A DNA stretch of 64,000 nucleotides from Acidipropionibacterium acidipropionici (lineage in GTDB: Bacteria; Actinomycetota; Actinomycetes; Propionibacteriales; Propionibacteriaceae). The position numbers were made by a program, and so were the translations under genes. Below are positions 16,395 to 25,731 of the stretch, in pieces (within the stretch, counting starts at the first letter, position 1; each line of letters opens with the position of its first letter). Below the pieces are notes generated by a model. The model searched no databases. It was not told the origin of the DNA and saw nothing but the letters and a program-made list of their open reading frames with translations. The stretch lies in contig NZ_CP013126.1 of assembly GCF_001441165.1 (NCBI RefSeq), positions 2,633,551-2,697,550 on the forward strand, written 5' to 3'.

Positions 16395-17789
16395 TCACTC
16401 ACCCCGGCCCTGGGAGCGCAGCAACTCCTCGAGCTCCGCGTCGAGGTCGGTGCCGGACTGTTCGGAGTCCCCGGACTCCGCGGCGACGTATCCGAGAGGA
16501 TCGTCCAGGTCGGAGGTGACCGGCATGAGGTCGGGGTGGTGCCACACGGCGTCACGGCCCACGGTGCCGCGGGCGTCGCGCAGCGCCGCCCACAGATTGG
16601 CGGCGTCGCGGACCCGACGGGGCCTCAGTTCCAGGCCGAGCAGGGAGGAGAAGAAGGCCTCCGCCGGACCGGTGGTGGCGCGGCGGCGGCGGACCGCCTC
16701 GGCCAGCTGTGCGTGCTGGGGCATCCAGGTGGCGGCGACCTGGCCGGTGACCTCGTCGACCCATCCCTCGATGAGGGCCAGGAGGGTCTCCAGACGGGTC
16801 AGAATGCCGTCCTGCTCGGGTGTCCTGGTCGGCTCGAAGAGCCGACCCTGAAGACGCTGGGACAGCTCCTGCATCTTCTCGGGGGTGAGCTGGGAGAGGT
16901 CGTCGACGTCGACGGCGTCCTCGATGGCGGAGGCGTCGATGCGGATCTCACGCGCATAGTGCTCGACCAGGGCGAGCAGCTGGGGGCCCAGCCAGCCCAC
17001 CGCGTTGAACAACCGCTGACGGGCGGCCTCGCGCAGCACCAGGTAGATCTCGACGTCCCGGGGGTCCAGATCCAGGTCGTTCCAGGCCGGGCCCGCGTTG
17101 GTGGGCAGCAGGACGACCTGGGGGGAGTCGAGCACCTGAAGACCGATCTCGGTGCCCGACACGGTGGTGACCGACAGGTCCGCGAGGCGTTCTGCGAGCT
17201 GGGAACCGTAGAGCATCGCCGACATCCGCTGGAGGATCGGCGCCATCATCGCGCCGAGGGCCGCCATCGGATCGTCGTCCTGCTCGGGTTCGAACAGCGA
17301 GGTCATCGCGGTGGTCAGGGAGGTGAGGACCGGCTCGACGATCTTCTGCCAGGCGCCGAAGGTGTGCTCGATCCACTCGGCGCGGCTCCAGCAGGCGGGC
17401 TGGGAGGCCACCTGGGCGAACTCGCAGGCCTGGTCCAGCCAGTTCTCGGCCAGTCGGGAGGCGTCCAGCAGAGCTGTCCTGTCACCCTGGCCGGGGGTCG
17501 GGTCGGGGCCCTTGGAGGCCGCCATGTGGCGCGCCATGTCCTTGATCCGACTCCAGTCGACGGGGCCCTGCCCGGGCTGCTGGCCCGGGGCCTGGAAGCC
17601 GAGCGGGGCACCCGGGCCCGCCGCTCCCCCCATCCCCTGGAACATCTGGGAGAGCTGTGCCATGAAGTCGTTGACGTCGCCCTCCACCGGAAGGCCGAGC
17701 TGCTGCATCATCCGGCGGAACTGCTCGGCCATCTCCTCGGGATCGGGCTGTCCCGAGTCGGAGGCCGAATCGTGTGGACCGTCGTTCAT
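16395..17789 (-). CDS. DUF2342 (Zincin_2) family protein, apparently lacking HExxH
   Basis: 464 residues of the actinobacterial 'zinc-dependent metalloprotease / F420-associated hydrolase' family. The N-terminus is acidic with Gly/Pro/Gln-rich low complexity (about 20-90). The conserved alpha-helical core includes VEIYLVLREAARQRLFNAV. In the family this helix usually carries the His-Glu-x-x-His-like site, but here positions 253-257 read R-E-A-A-R, so only Glu254 remains. The product may be a non-catalytic homologue. The ATG at 17789 was chosen because GAGGAG lies 6 nt upstream. An ATG at 17795 would touch that Shine-Dalgarno. It is divergent to the PDZ-Lon gene, as in mycobacteria. Confidence 0.75.
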   Translation of the reverse strand: MNDGPHDSASDSGQPDPEEMAEQFRRMMQQLGLPVEGDVNDFMAQLSQMFQGMGGAAGPGAPLGFQAPGQQPGQGPVDWSRIKDMARHMAASKGPDPTPGQGDRTALLDASRLAENWLDQACEFAQVASQPACWSRAEWIEHTFGAWQKIVEPVLTSLTTAMTSLFEPEQDDDPMAALGAMMAPILQRMSAMLYGSQLAERLADLSVTTVSGTEIGLQVLDSPQVVLLPTNAGPAWNDLDLDPRDVEIYLVLREAARQRLFNAVGWLGPQLLALVEHYAREIRIDASAIEDAVDVDDLSQLTPEKMQELSQRLQGRLFEPTRTPEQDGILTRLETLLALIEGWVDEVTGQVAATWMPQHAQLAEAVRRRRATTGPAEAFFSSLLGLELRPRRVRDAANLWAALRDARGTVGRDAVWHHPDLMPVTSDLDDPLGYVAAESGDSEQSGTDLDAELEELLRSQGRGE

Positions 17790-17931
17790 GCCCATCTCCT
17801 CGAGCTTGATTCCTGAAGGTCCCTCCAGTTTAGAGACCCCACCAACCGTTCGGCCCCGCGCGGGGGTCGACGCTTCACGCCGACCGCCCGACGACAATCC
17901 GGCCGGTGAGCGTGGCGGGGGTCCTCACGGG

Positions 17932-17937
17932 TACCAT
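17932..17937 (+). promoter_or_regulatory. -10 element, leaderless PDZ-protease transcript
   Basis: TACCAT followed by 7 nt and ATG 17945. It overlaps an earlier in-frame ATG (17936), which would therefore not be transcribed. Confidence 0.5.
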
Positions 17938-17944
17938 GTCGGCC

Positions 17945-19075
17945 ATGTCCGGACCCGATCGTGCCCCCGTCGCCCCGGCCCGTGGTGGGGATCCGGTGAC
18001 CGCCGATACTCCGCAGCCCGGCTCCTACCGCCTGACGGCGGTGCTGTCGGGGCTGCTGGTGCTGCTGCTGGTGGTGGGGCTGGCCTTCGTCCCGGTGCCC
18101 TTCGTGAGCTGGTCTCCCGGCCGCACCGTCAACGTTCTGGGCGACACCGATCAGGGCAGGCCGATGATTGCGGTGTCGGGCCTGAGCACCCGCAGCAGCA
18201 ACGCCCAGCTGCGCATGACGACCGTCTCGGTGACCACCGCGGACGGGCGCCTCAGTCTGGTCGAGGCGCTCGCCTCCCACCTGCTTCCGCACCGCGACGT
18301 GCTCCAGCGCGACGCCGTCTATCCGACGGGCAAGTCGGCCGAGGATGTGCGCGCCGACGAGGTGGCGATGATGGACACCTCCCAGCGCGACGCCGTGGTG
18401 GCTGCGCTCCGGGCCGCGGGCCAGCCGGTGACCGAGATGCCGATGATCAGCGCCGTGACCGTCTCGGGGCCCGCCTACAACGTCCTCGTCCCCGGCGACC
18501 TGGTGCAGAAGGTGGACGGCACCGCCGTGCAGTCGGTGGCCGATGTCCAGCGCGCCATCCGCAAGAGATCGGTCGGCGACACGATCTCGATCAGCGTGCT
18601 GCGAGACGGCAGCACCGTCACCCGCAATGTGGTGGCGGCCTCCTCCCGGAACGACCCGCGCACCCCTCTGGTCGGCATCACCCTGAGCACCGGCTACCGG
18701 TACGCCCCCACGGTCAGCTTCGGGGTTCCCGGCAGCATCACCGGGCCCAGCGCCGGCCTGGTGCTCTCGCTGGGCGTCTACCAGACCATCTCCTCGGCCG
18801 ACCTGCTGGGAGACCTCAAGGTGGCCGGTACCGGGGAGATCTCCCCGGACGGCACCGTGGGGGCCATCGGCGGCATCAACGAGAAGATCGCCGGCGCCCA
18901 GCGCGACGGGGCGAAGATCTTCCTGGTCCCGGCCGACAACTGCCGTGACGTGAGGTCGGCGCCCGGGTCGATGACCCTGGTCAAGGTGGCGACACTCAAG
19001 GACGCCATCTCGGCCCTTCAGAAAGTCCGCTCCGGCGCCGACACCAAGGAGATCCCTCACTGTGACCCCAGCTGA
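17945..19075 (+). CDS. Membrane-anchored PDZ / Lon-type (S16) serine protease
   Basis: 376 residues, YlbL/Lon-like family. One N-terminal membrane helix (about 29-50) anchors it, followed by an extracytoplasmic PDZ domain (about 165-225, with NVLVPGDLVQKVDG) and a C-terminal Lon proteolytic domain. The Ser-Lys dyad is S269 in GPSAGLVLSLG and K314 in GGINEKIAGA. The 45-residue spacing matches Lon enzymes. No AAA+ module is present. It probably acts in envelope quality control. Its start is set by the leaderless promoter; upstream GTG 17906 and ATG 17936 are alternatives. It overlaps the next gene by 14 nt and likely forms an operon with it and the UPF0182 gene. Confidence 0.87.
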   Translation: MSGPDRAPVAPARGGDPVTADTPQPGSYRLTAVLSGLLVLLLVVGLAFVPVPFVSWSPGRTVNVLGDTDQGRPMIAVSGLSTRSSNAQLRMTTVSVTTADGRLSLVEALASHLLPHRDVLQRDAVYPTGKSAEDVRADEVAMMDTSQRDAVVAALRAAGQPVTEMPMISAVTVSGPAYNVLVPGDLVQKVDGTAVQSVADVQRAIRKRSVGDTISISVLRDGSTVTRNVVAASSRNDPRTPLVGITLSTGYRYAPTVSFGVPGSITGPSAGLVLSLGVYQTISSADLLGDLKVAGTGEISPDGTVGAIGGINEKIAGAQRDGAKIFLVPADNCRDVRSAPGSMTLVKVATLKDAISALQKVRSGADTKEIPHCDPS

Positions 19076-19631
19076 CAACCTCCACGACTCCGCGGCCACC
19101 GACGCCCTGGCGGCCGCCCTCACCGAGATCGACCGCTTCCTCGGCCGTGACGGATGGGGCCTGCCGGCGCGGCTCTTCGCGCTCGTGCCGACGGTCGACC
19201 TGATGGCCGCTGAGCCCTCCCTGGCCGACCGGCTCAGCGCGGGATCCCCCGACTCCCTGTCGAGCATCGAGCAGGAGGACTTCCACGCCGGCGACCACAT
19301 CGAGTCGACCCTGGCGGGCATCGTGTGGCCCGACGCCGTCACCGGCGCCGCGGTCACCCTGGAACGGGTCTTCCTGCCCGCCGACGAGGAGGCAGGGGTC
19401 CCCGACGACCCGCAGGCCGCCGCCGAGTACGTCGCCTCCCATCCGCGCCGCCAGGACCTGCGGGTGGTGGCCGGCGCGACCCGCGGGGGAGCGCACTTCG
19501 CGGTGGCTAGGGTGCTGGACCATCCCGATGACCTGCTCGGTGCGGAGAACCTCGTCCCCGGCCTCGAGGCCGCCCTGCTGGGCACCTTCGACGGTCAGGG
19601 CGCCCTCGACGATCAGATGGAGACGAAGTGA
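19062..19631 (+). CDS. PPA1309-family conserved protein
   Basis: 189 residues, soluble and acidic, no signal or membrane segment. It matches my recollection of the actinobacterial PPA1309 family, with LPARLFALVPTVDL near the N-terminus and ESTLAGIVWPDAVTGAAVT in the middle. No catalytic motif is apparent and the function is unknown. It starts at GTG 19062 with AAGGAG 10 nt upstream and overlaps the protease gene by 14 nt. Its TGA overlaps the GTG of the UPF0182 gene. The fixed order protease, PPA1309, UPF0182 suggests an envelope-linked role. Confidence 0.78.
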   Translation: MTPADNLHDSAATDALAAALTEIDRFLGRDGWGLPARLFALVPTVDLMAAEPSLADRLSAGSPDSLSSIEQEDFHAGDHIESTLAGIVWPDAVTGAAVTLERVFLPADEEAGVPDDPQAAAEYVASHPRRQDLRVVAGATRGGAHFAVARVLDHPDDLLGAENLVPGLEAALLGTFDGQGALDDQMETK

Positions 19632-22510
19632 GTTCCCACAGCGCGTCGGCACCGAGGAGGAGGCCGGCCCAGAGGCCGAGGAGACGCCACCGGATATGGG
19701 CGATCGTGCTGGTCGTACTCACGGTGGCGGTGCTGGCCTGGTTGCTGGCCTCCAACGTCGTCACCGATCTGCTCTGGTACTCGGCGATCGGCTATCGCAA
19801 GGTCTTCCTCACCCGGCTGCTCAGCGGACTGGGCCTGTTCCTGCTCGGCCTGGTCGTGGTGGGCGGGTCCACGGCGCTCAACATGGCGATCGCCACCCGG
19901 CTGAGGCCCTCGGAGGCCCAGGGGCCCGGGCACTATCAGGAGCTGCTCCTGCGTCGCAAGGTGCTGGCGATCCTGCTGCCGTCGCTCTTCGTGGGTCTGC
20001 TGGCCGGCACCTCGACCGCCAGCCAGACCTCGACCATGCTGGCCTGGTGGAACCGCACCCCGTTCGGCGTCAAGGACCCGTACCACGGCCTCGACGTGTC
20101 CTTCTACACGTTCACCTACCCCTGGTTGCGGATGCTGGTGAACATCGGCCTGGCCGCGGTGGTCCTCTCCCTGCTCGGCGCCTTCGTCGTCCACCTGTCC
20201 ATGGGGGCGGTCACCGTGCTGGCCCCCAGCATCCTCAGCCCCGGGGGCCCGGCCCGTCAGAAGCGCCAGCGGACCCACCTGTTCACCTCCCGCGCCCAGG
20301 CGCACCTGTCGGTGCTCGCAGCGATCGGTCTCGTGGTCTTCGCCGCCTCGAGCCTGCTGGGCCGCTACGGTCTGGAGGTCTCCCAGAGCTCGCTGTTCAC
20401 CGGTATCGGCTACACCGAGGATCACTACCGCGGCACCGCCAGGCTGGTCGTCGCCGGCATCTCACTGGTCGTCGCGGTGCTCTTCGTGGTCAACGCGAAG
20501 CTGCGCCGCTGGGGGGTGCCCGGTATCGGGATCATCCTCATGCTGGTCGCCACACTCCTGGTCCAGGGGATCTACCCGGCCCTCATGCAGCGTTTCTCGG
20601 TGACCCCCGACGCTCCCGACAAGGAGCGCCCCTACATGATCAACAACATCGCGGCGACCCGTGCCGCATACGGCATCGACAACACCACGATCTCGGACTA
20701 CTCGGCGGTCACCAGTGCGAGTTCGGGGCAGCTCAAGGCGGACGCCGAGGCCGTGCCGTCGATCCGGCTGATGGATCCCGCGGTCATCGGGCCCACCTTC
20801 GAGCAGCTGCAGCAGGTCCGCGGCTTCTACTCCTTCCCCAAGACACTGGACGTGGACCGGTACAAGGTCGACGGCACCATGACCGACACCGTGGTGGCGG
20901 CCCGCGAGATCGACCTGAACGGCATCACCGACAAGAGCTGGAACAACCTCCACACCGTGTACACCCACGGCAACGGGCTGGTCGCCGCCTACGGCAACAA
21001 GAGGCAGACCTCGGGGGAGCCCGAGTGGCTGGCCCGGGACATCCCGACCACCGGGAAACTGCCTGAGAAGCAGTCGCGCATCTACTACGGCGAGAGGTCC
21101 TCCCAGTACGCGGTGGTCGGTGCGAGGCCGGGCGCCGCCCCGGTCGAGCTCGACACCCCCGGCGGCGGGCAGGGGGCCCAGGGGGCCGAGCGCAAGAACA
21201 CCTACGACGGCAAGGGCGGGGTCTCGGTCTCCAACCCGCTGGTGCGCGCCATGTACGCCACCAAGTTCGCCGACATCAACCTGCTGCTGTCCGACCGGGT
21301 GCATTCGAACTCCCGCATCCTCTACGATCGCACCCCGCTGGACCGGGTGGCCAAGGTGGCGCCTTGGCTCAAGGTGGACAGCGACGCCCTGCCCACTCTC
21401 GTCGACGGACGCCTGGTCTGGGTCGTCGACGGCTACACCACCTCGGCCAACTACCCGAACTCGAACCGGGTGGACCTGCGCGACGCCTCCTCGGACTCCA
21501 CCTCCCAGACCCGGCAGGCCCAGCCCAGCGAACCGGTGAACTACATCCGCAACTCGGTGAAGGCCGTGGTGGACGCCTACGACGGATCGGTGACCCTCTA
21601 CGCCTGGGACACCAAGGACCCGATTCTCCGGACCTGGGAGAAGGCCTTCCCGGGAACGGTGCATCCGCGCTCCCAGATGTCGGCCGATCTGCTGAGCCAC
21701 GTCCGCTACCCTCAGGATCTCTTCAAGGTGCAGCGCCAGATCCTGGGCCGCTACCACACGACCAATCCCGACACCTGGTACCAGCGCAATGACGTGTGGG
21801 AGGCCCCCGACGACCCGGTGCGCACCGGTCAGGGACTCGAGCCCCCCTACTACCTCACGATCCGCTGGCCCGGGGAGACCAACCCGGTGTTCCGCTCCAC
21901 CGCGGCGATGGTTCCCAACAAGCGCCAGAACCTCGGCGCCTACATCTCGGTCGGCTCGGACGCCACGAAGTCGGACTACGGGAAGATCCGGGTGCTGCGG
22001 ATGTCCAGCTCCACCCAGATCGACGGCCCCAACCAGACCGCCAGCGCGATCATCGCCGACACCAATGTGTCCTCGAAGCTGCTGCCCTACCAGAACCGCG
22101 GCTCGGCGACGGCCACCCTGGGCAATCTGCTCACCCTTCCGGTGGGCGGCGGACTGCTCTACGTCCAGCCGATCTACGCCCAACGGCAGACCGGCTCGGG
22201 GGGCTACCCGATCCTCCGTTTCGTGGCGGTGCGCTTCGGCACCCATGTGGGTATCGGCGACACCCTCCAGGACGCCCTCGACCAGGTCTTCCAGGGGGAT
22301 GCGGGGGCGGACACGAACGAGAACCAGTCGGGCTCCTCCTCGACCGCGACGCCCCCCACCTCGCAGAAGGCCAAGGATCTGCTGACGCAGGCTCAGGGAG
22401 CCTTCACCGCGGCGGACAAGGCCCTCAAATCCGGAGACCTGGCGACCTACCAGAAGCAGATCGCCCAGGCTCGCAAACTCGTCTCCCAAGCCCTGGGACA
22501 GGTGAAATGA
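19628..22510 (+). CDS. UPF0182 large membrane protein
   Basis: 960 residues. A basic N-terminal tail (about 1-22) is followed by roughly seven hydrophobic segments in the first 330 residues (for example IWAIVLVVLTVAVLAWLLA). A long extracytoplasmic region comes next, with the family blocks YMINNIAATRAAYGI and YYGERSSQYAVVGA. A C-terminal Ser/Thr-rich linker ends in a short helical Ala/Lys/Gln tail. UPF0182 is widespread in actinobacteria and cyanobacteria; its function is not established. GTG 19628 overlaps the preceding TGA (GTGA), and the next gene starts within its stop (ATGA at 22507). Confidence 0.9.
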   Translation: MSSHSASAPRRRPAQRPRRRHRIWAIVLVVLTVAVLAWLLASNVVTDLLWYSAIGYRKVFLTRLLSGLGLFLLGLVVVGGSTALNMAIATRLRPSEAQGPGHYQELLLRRKVLAILLPSLFVGLLAGTSTASQTSTMLAWWNRTPFGVKDPYHGLDVSFYTFTYPWLRMLVNIGLAAVVLSLLGAFVVHLSMGAVTVLAPSILSPGGPARQKRQRTHLFTSRAQAHLSVLAAIGLVVFAASSLLGRYGLEVSQSSLFTGIGYTEDHYRGTARLVVAGISLVVAVLFVVNAKLRRWGVPGIGIILMLVATLLVQGIYPALMQRFSVTPDAPDKERPYMINNIAATRAAYGIDNTTISDYSAVTSASSGQLKADAEAVPSIRLMDPAVIGPTFEQLQQVRGFYSFPKTLDVDRYKVDGTMTDTVVAAREIDLNGITDKSWNNLHTVYTHGNGLVAAYGNKRQTSGEPEWLARDIPTTGKLPEKQSRIYYGERSSQYAVVGARPGAAPVELDTPGGGQGAQGAERKNTYDGKGGVSVSNPLVRAMYATKFADINLLLSDRVHSNSRILYDRTPLDRVAKVAPWLKVDSDALPTLVDGRLVWVVDGYTTSANYPNSNRVDLRDASSDSTSQTRQAQPSEPVNYIRNSVKAVVDAYDGSVTLYAWDTKDPILRTWEKAFPGTVHPRSQMSADLLSHVRYPQDLFKVQRQILGRYHTTNPDTWYQRNDVWEAPDDPVRTGQGLEPPYYLTIRWPGETNPVFRSTAAMVPNKRQNLGAYISVGSDATKSDYGKIRVLRMSSSTQIDGPNQTASAIIADTNVSSKLLPYQNRGSATATLGNLLTLPVGGGLLYVQPIYAQRQTGSGGYPILRFVAVRFGTHVGIGDTLQDALDQVFQGDAGADTNENQSGSSSTATPPTSQKAKDLLTQAQGAFTAADKALKSGDLATYQKQIAQARKLVSQALGQVK

Positions 22511-23097
22511 ACCAGATCCACGTTCCGTCCTCCGATCAGCCGCTGGTCGTCTCGGTGCATCCCGGCGTACCCGAACTTCTCATCAGCACCGCCGTCGGGT
22601 GGGCCCGGGCCTTCGGTTCATCGCTGTGCATGGCCTACGTCGACGAGTCCCGGGTCACGATCGAGGGCTACGAGGACGGGTCGGTGCGCCACACCGCCCT
22701 GGTGCCCGACGACGAGCGGACGCCCTGGCGGGCCAGGGACTCCCAGCTGCGCGAGGCCCTGGCCTCGGTGATGGCCGGATACCCCGACGTCGACTGGCAG
22801 TTCCGCTACCGGGCCGGGAACCCCGACCGGGAGCTGTCGCACCTGGCGCACACCCTGGACGCCGCGGCGATCATCGTCGGCACCAGGGCTCCGGGCTTCC
22901 GATGGACCGCCAAGGAGTGGTTCGACGGATCCGTGGCCCTGCAACTGTCGAGGCGTCAGACCCGCCCCGTCGTCCTGGTCCCGCTGAGCACGCAGGACTG
23001 GGAGCGCCCGGTGGCGGTGCGCCCGCCCGAGCCCCCGGAGACGACCGGCCGGGCGGACGACCGACCCGAGGAGATCGGCCCCGACCGGGTGGACTGA
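22507..23097 (+). CDS. Universal stress protein (UspA-like)
   Basis: 196 residues. A single Usp fold begins with PLVVSVHPGVPELLISTAVGWA, where the usual N-terminal Asp after the first strand is absent. The nucleotide-loop region IIVGTRAPGF...GSVALQL roughly fits G-2x-G-9x-G(S/T). The C-terminal ~30 residues are Pro/Glu/Asp-rich and probably disordered. The role is inferred as stress or nucleotide sensing; the substrate is unknown. The start ATG overlaps the UPF0182 stop. The longer open frame upstream runs inside the UPF0182 gene and is not the gene. Confidence 0.7.
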   Translation: MNQIHVPSSDQPLVVSVHPGVPELLISTAVGWARAFGSSLCMAYVDESRVTIEGYEDGSVRHTALVPDDERTPWRARDSQLREALASVMAGYPDVDWQFRYRAGNPDRELSHLAHTLDAAAIIVGTRAPGFRWTAKEWFDGSVALQLSRRQTRPVVLVPLSTQDWERPVAVRPPEPPETTGRADDRPEEIGPDRVD

Positions 23098-23102
23098 GCA
23101 CA

Positions 23103-23108
23103 TACCCT
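23103..23108 (+). promoter_or_regulatory. -10 element, leaderless GH3 transcript
   Basis: TACCCT, 7 nt, then ATG 23116. Confidence 0.5.
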
Positions 23109-23115
23109 GAAAGGC

Positions 23116-25530
23116 ATGACCGAGCTGACCGATCTGCCCCAGTACCTTCTGATCCGGCTGCTCTCGGGAGCCGATGACTGGCGGACGGTGGCCGCCGGGG
23201 AGGTCGGCGTGCGGTCGCTGCACCTGTCCGACGGCCCCCACGGGCTGCGGGTGCCCGACGTGAAGGGGGGCTCCCTGCCGGCCACCTGCTTCCCCACGGC
23301 GGTCACCCTGGGGGCGAGCTGGGACCGGGAACTGGCCGAGGAGGTCGGCGGGGCACTGGCGGTGGAGGCGGGGGCCCTCGGCGTCGACGTGGTGCTCGGC
23401 CCCGGGATGAACATCAAGCGGCATCCGCTGGGGGGACGCAACTTCGAGTACCTGTCGGAGGACCCGGTGGTCTCCGGCGAGCTGGCCGCCGCGATGGTGC
23501 GGGGAATCCAGGGCCGGGGAGTGGCCGCCTGCGTCAAGCACTTCGCCGTCAACAACCAGGAGACCATGAGGCTGTGCGTCGACGCCGTCGTCGACGAGCG
23601 GACCCTGCACGAGATCTACCTGGCGGCCTTCGAGACCGTGGTGCGCACCGCACGCCCGGCCGCCGTGATGGCCTCCTACAACGAGATCAACGGCACCGCC
23701 GCCACCACGAACCGGAGGCTCATCACCGAGGTGCTCCGGGGTCGCTGGGGCTTCGACGGACTCGTGATGAGTGACTGGGGCGCCGTCTGGGACCGGGTGG
23801 CGGCGCTGGAGGCGGGACTGGACCTCGAGATGCCCTCGAGCGCGGGGGCCTTCGACCGGTCGGTGGCCGCGGCTCTGGATTCGGGACGGCTGGGCCTCGA
23901 CGCCGTCCTCACCTCCGTCTCCCGGCTGGTCGGGCTGCAGAACCGGATCAGCCCGCCGAGGATCGACAGGATTCCGGCCGACGAGCACGACGCCCTGGCC
24001 CGGCGGGCGGCGGCGGCCGGTACGGTTCTGGCCGCCAATGACGGCATCCTGCCCCTGGCGGCGGGCTCGAAGGTCGCCGTCATCGGAGCCTTCGCGGCCA
24101 GACCGCGCTATCAGGGGTCGGGATCCTCGCAGGTGAATCCCACGCGGGTCACGGGCCTTCTCGAGGCCCTGGGCGCCAAGGACGTCGAGGTCGGCTACGC
24201 GAGGGGATACGACCCCGATGAGCAGCGCACCGACGCCGTCCTGGTCGCCGAGGCGGCCGAGCTGGCCGCGGCCTCCGACGTCGCCGTCGTGGTCACCGGG
24301 CCGCCGGAGGAACTGGAGTCGGAGGGGTACGACCGCACCGGAATGGACCTGCCCGCCCAGCACGACGCCCTGGTGCGCGCGGTGCTGGCCGCCAATCCCC
24401 GTACCGTGATCGTGGTGTGCTCGGGTTCGCCGGTCGCCCTCCCGTGGGCGGATCGGGCCGCGGCGGTGGTCCTGGCCGGGCTGGGCGGCCAGGCCGGAGG
24501 GGGAGCACTGGCCGACGTGCTGGTCGGCGACGCCGAGCCTGGCGGGCGGCTCGCCGAGACCTGGCCCCACGACCTGTCGGAGGTGGCGAGCGACCCGTGG
24601 TTCCCGGGAACCGGGGCGATGGTCCAGTACCGGGAGGGGCCGGCGATCGGTTACCGCCACACCGCCACCAACGGGGTGGAGCCCGCCTTCTGCTTCGGTC
24701 ACGGCCTCTCCTACACCCGCTTCGACTGGCGGGACGCCGTGCTCACCGAGCCCTGGATCGTCGCCGGTGACGGCCTGAGCGTCGACGTCGAGGTCGCCAA
24801 TGTGGGGGATCGGGCCGGATCCGATGTGGTCCAGGTGTACCTGTCGGACCGTACCGGCGTGGTCTCGAGGCCGAGGCGCTGGCTGGCCGGCTTCGCGAAG
24901 GTGCGGCTGGAGGCCGGGCAGAGCCGACGGGTGCAGGTGGCCGTCGGCGCCCGTGAACTGGGCTTCTGGGACGTCGAGAAGCACGACTGGGTGGTGCCCT
25001 CGGGGCATTTCGACGTCGAGCTGGGGCGCAGCGCCCACGACATCGTGGCGACCCTGGATCTGGTGGTCTCCGAAGGCGCTGATCATGCCCCCGAGAGGGC
25101 GTGGACGCCGTTGATCGCCGAGGACGACGAGGCCTTCGCCGCCCGGCTCGGACATGAGATCCCCCGGCCGGCCGCGACCACCCCGTTCACCGCGAGATCG
25201 ACGCTGGGCCAGGTGCGCCACACACCGCTGGGCGGCCTGCTGCACGCGGCGGCGATGCGCCGGCTGGCTGCAGGCGTCCGGGATCCGCGGTTCAGGCGGA
25301 TGATGGAGCACACCGTCGACGAGCTGCCGCTGCGCAACCTGCCGTCGATGACGAAGGGGCTGGTGCCCCTGGAGTCGGTCTCCCTCATCGTCGACGTGCT
25401 CAACGGCGCCCCCGACGAGATCCTGCGGCGGTCCTTCGGCGGTGCACTGGGCCTGGGAAGGGGAGTGGTCGACGCCGGCCGGGGTCTCTGGGGAGAGCTC
25501 AGTTCCCGGATCGGGAGGCTCGGCCGATAG
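23116..25530 (+). CDS. Glycoside hydrolase family 3 (beta-glucosidase-like)
   Basis: 804 residues. The N-terminal GH3 TIM barrel contains DGPHGLR, KHFAVNNQE and the nucleophile Asp in VMSDWGA. The C-terminal sandwich domain carries ESEGYDRTGMDLP, the usual acid/base loop. A fibronectin type III-like domain follows (about 545-650). The last ~150 residues are an Arg-rich helical extension with no recognised motif. There is no signal peptide, so it should be cytoplasmic and act on imported beta-glucosides or short oligosaccharides. It appears monocistronic, with a leaderless start and a strong hairpin just after the stop. Exact sugar specificity cannot be read from sequence. Confidence 0.88.
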   Translation: MTELTDLPQYLLIRLLSGADDWRTVAAGEVGVRSLHLSDGPHGLRVPDVKGGSLPATCFPTAVTLGASWDRELAEEVGGALAVEAGALGVDVVLGPGMNIKRHPLGGRNFEYLSEDPVVSGELAAAMVRGIQGRGVAACVKHFAVNNQETMRLCVDAVVDERTLHEIYLAAFETVVRTARPAAVMASYNEINGTAATTNRRLITEVLRGRWGFDGLVMSDWGAVWDRVAALEAGLDLEMPSSAGAFDRSVAAALDSGRLGLDAVLTSVSRLVGLQNRISPPRIDRIPADEHDALARRAAAAGTVLAANDGILPLAAGSKVAVIGAFAARPRYQGSGSSQVNPTRVTGLLEALGAKDVEVGYARGYDPDEQRTDAVLVAEAAELAAASDVAVVVTGPPEELESEGYDRTGMDLPAQHDALVRAVLAANPRTVIVVCSGSPVALPWADRAAAVVLAGLGGQAGGGALADVLVGDAEPGGRLAETWPHDLSEVASDPWFPGTGAMVQYREGPAIGYRHTATNGVEPAFCFGHGLSYTRFDWRDAVLTEPWIVAGDGLSVDVEVANVGDRAGSDVVQVYLSDRTGVVSRPRRWLAGFAKVRLEAGQSRRVQVAVGARELGFWDVEKHDWVVPSGHFDVELGRSAHDIVATLDLVVSEGADHAPERAWTPLIAEDDEAFAARLGHEIPRPAATTPFTARSTLGQVRHTPLGGLLHAAAMRRLAAGVRDPRFRRMMEHTVDELPLRNLPSMTKGLVPLESVSLIVDVLNGAPDEILRRSFGGALGLGRGVVDAGRGLWGELSSRIGRLGR

Positions 25531-25542
25531 CCGGCGGAATAC

Positions 25543-25580
25543 GGGAAGGCCCCGACTCCCTCAGGAGTCGGGGCCTTCCC
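25543..25580. terminator. Bidirectional hairpin between GH3 and tRNA-fMet copy 1
   Basis: A 17-bp perfect stem (GGGAAGGCCCCGACTCC and its complement) with a 4-nt loop. It lies 12 nt after the GH3 stop on the plus strand and 3 nt beyond the 3' end of the tRNA on the minus strand, so it can serve both. Confidence 0.8.
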
Positions 25581-25583
25581 GGT

Positions 25584-25660
25584 TGGTAGCGGGGACAGGA
25601 TTTGAACCTGTGACCTCTGGGTTATGAGCCCAGCGAGCTACCGAGCTGCTCCACCCCGCG
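25584..25660 (-). tRNA. Initiator tRNA-fMet (CAT), copy 1
   Basis: 77 nt including encoded CCA. The anticodon loop CTCATAA gives CAU. Initiator hallmarks are an unpaired C1-U72 at the acceptor end and three consecutive G:C pairs (GGG/CCC) in the anticodon stem. It is identical to copy 2 at 25779-25855. Confidence 0.97.
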
Positions 25661-25672
25661 TCGACCTGTTGA

Positions 25673-25701
25673 ACACTACCAGTGATGCCGTCGGGGCCCA
25701 A
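25673..25701 (-). promoter_or_regulatory. Promoter of tRNA-fMet copy 1
   Basis: On the minus strand, TTGGGC (25701-25696), a 17-nt spacer and TAGTGT (25678-25673), about 13 nt before the mature 5' end. Confidence 0.5.
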
Positions 25702-25731
25702 ATCGTGCAGACGCCGTCCCTGATATGACGA

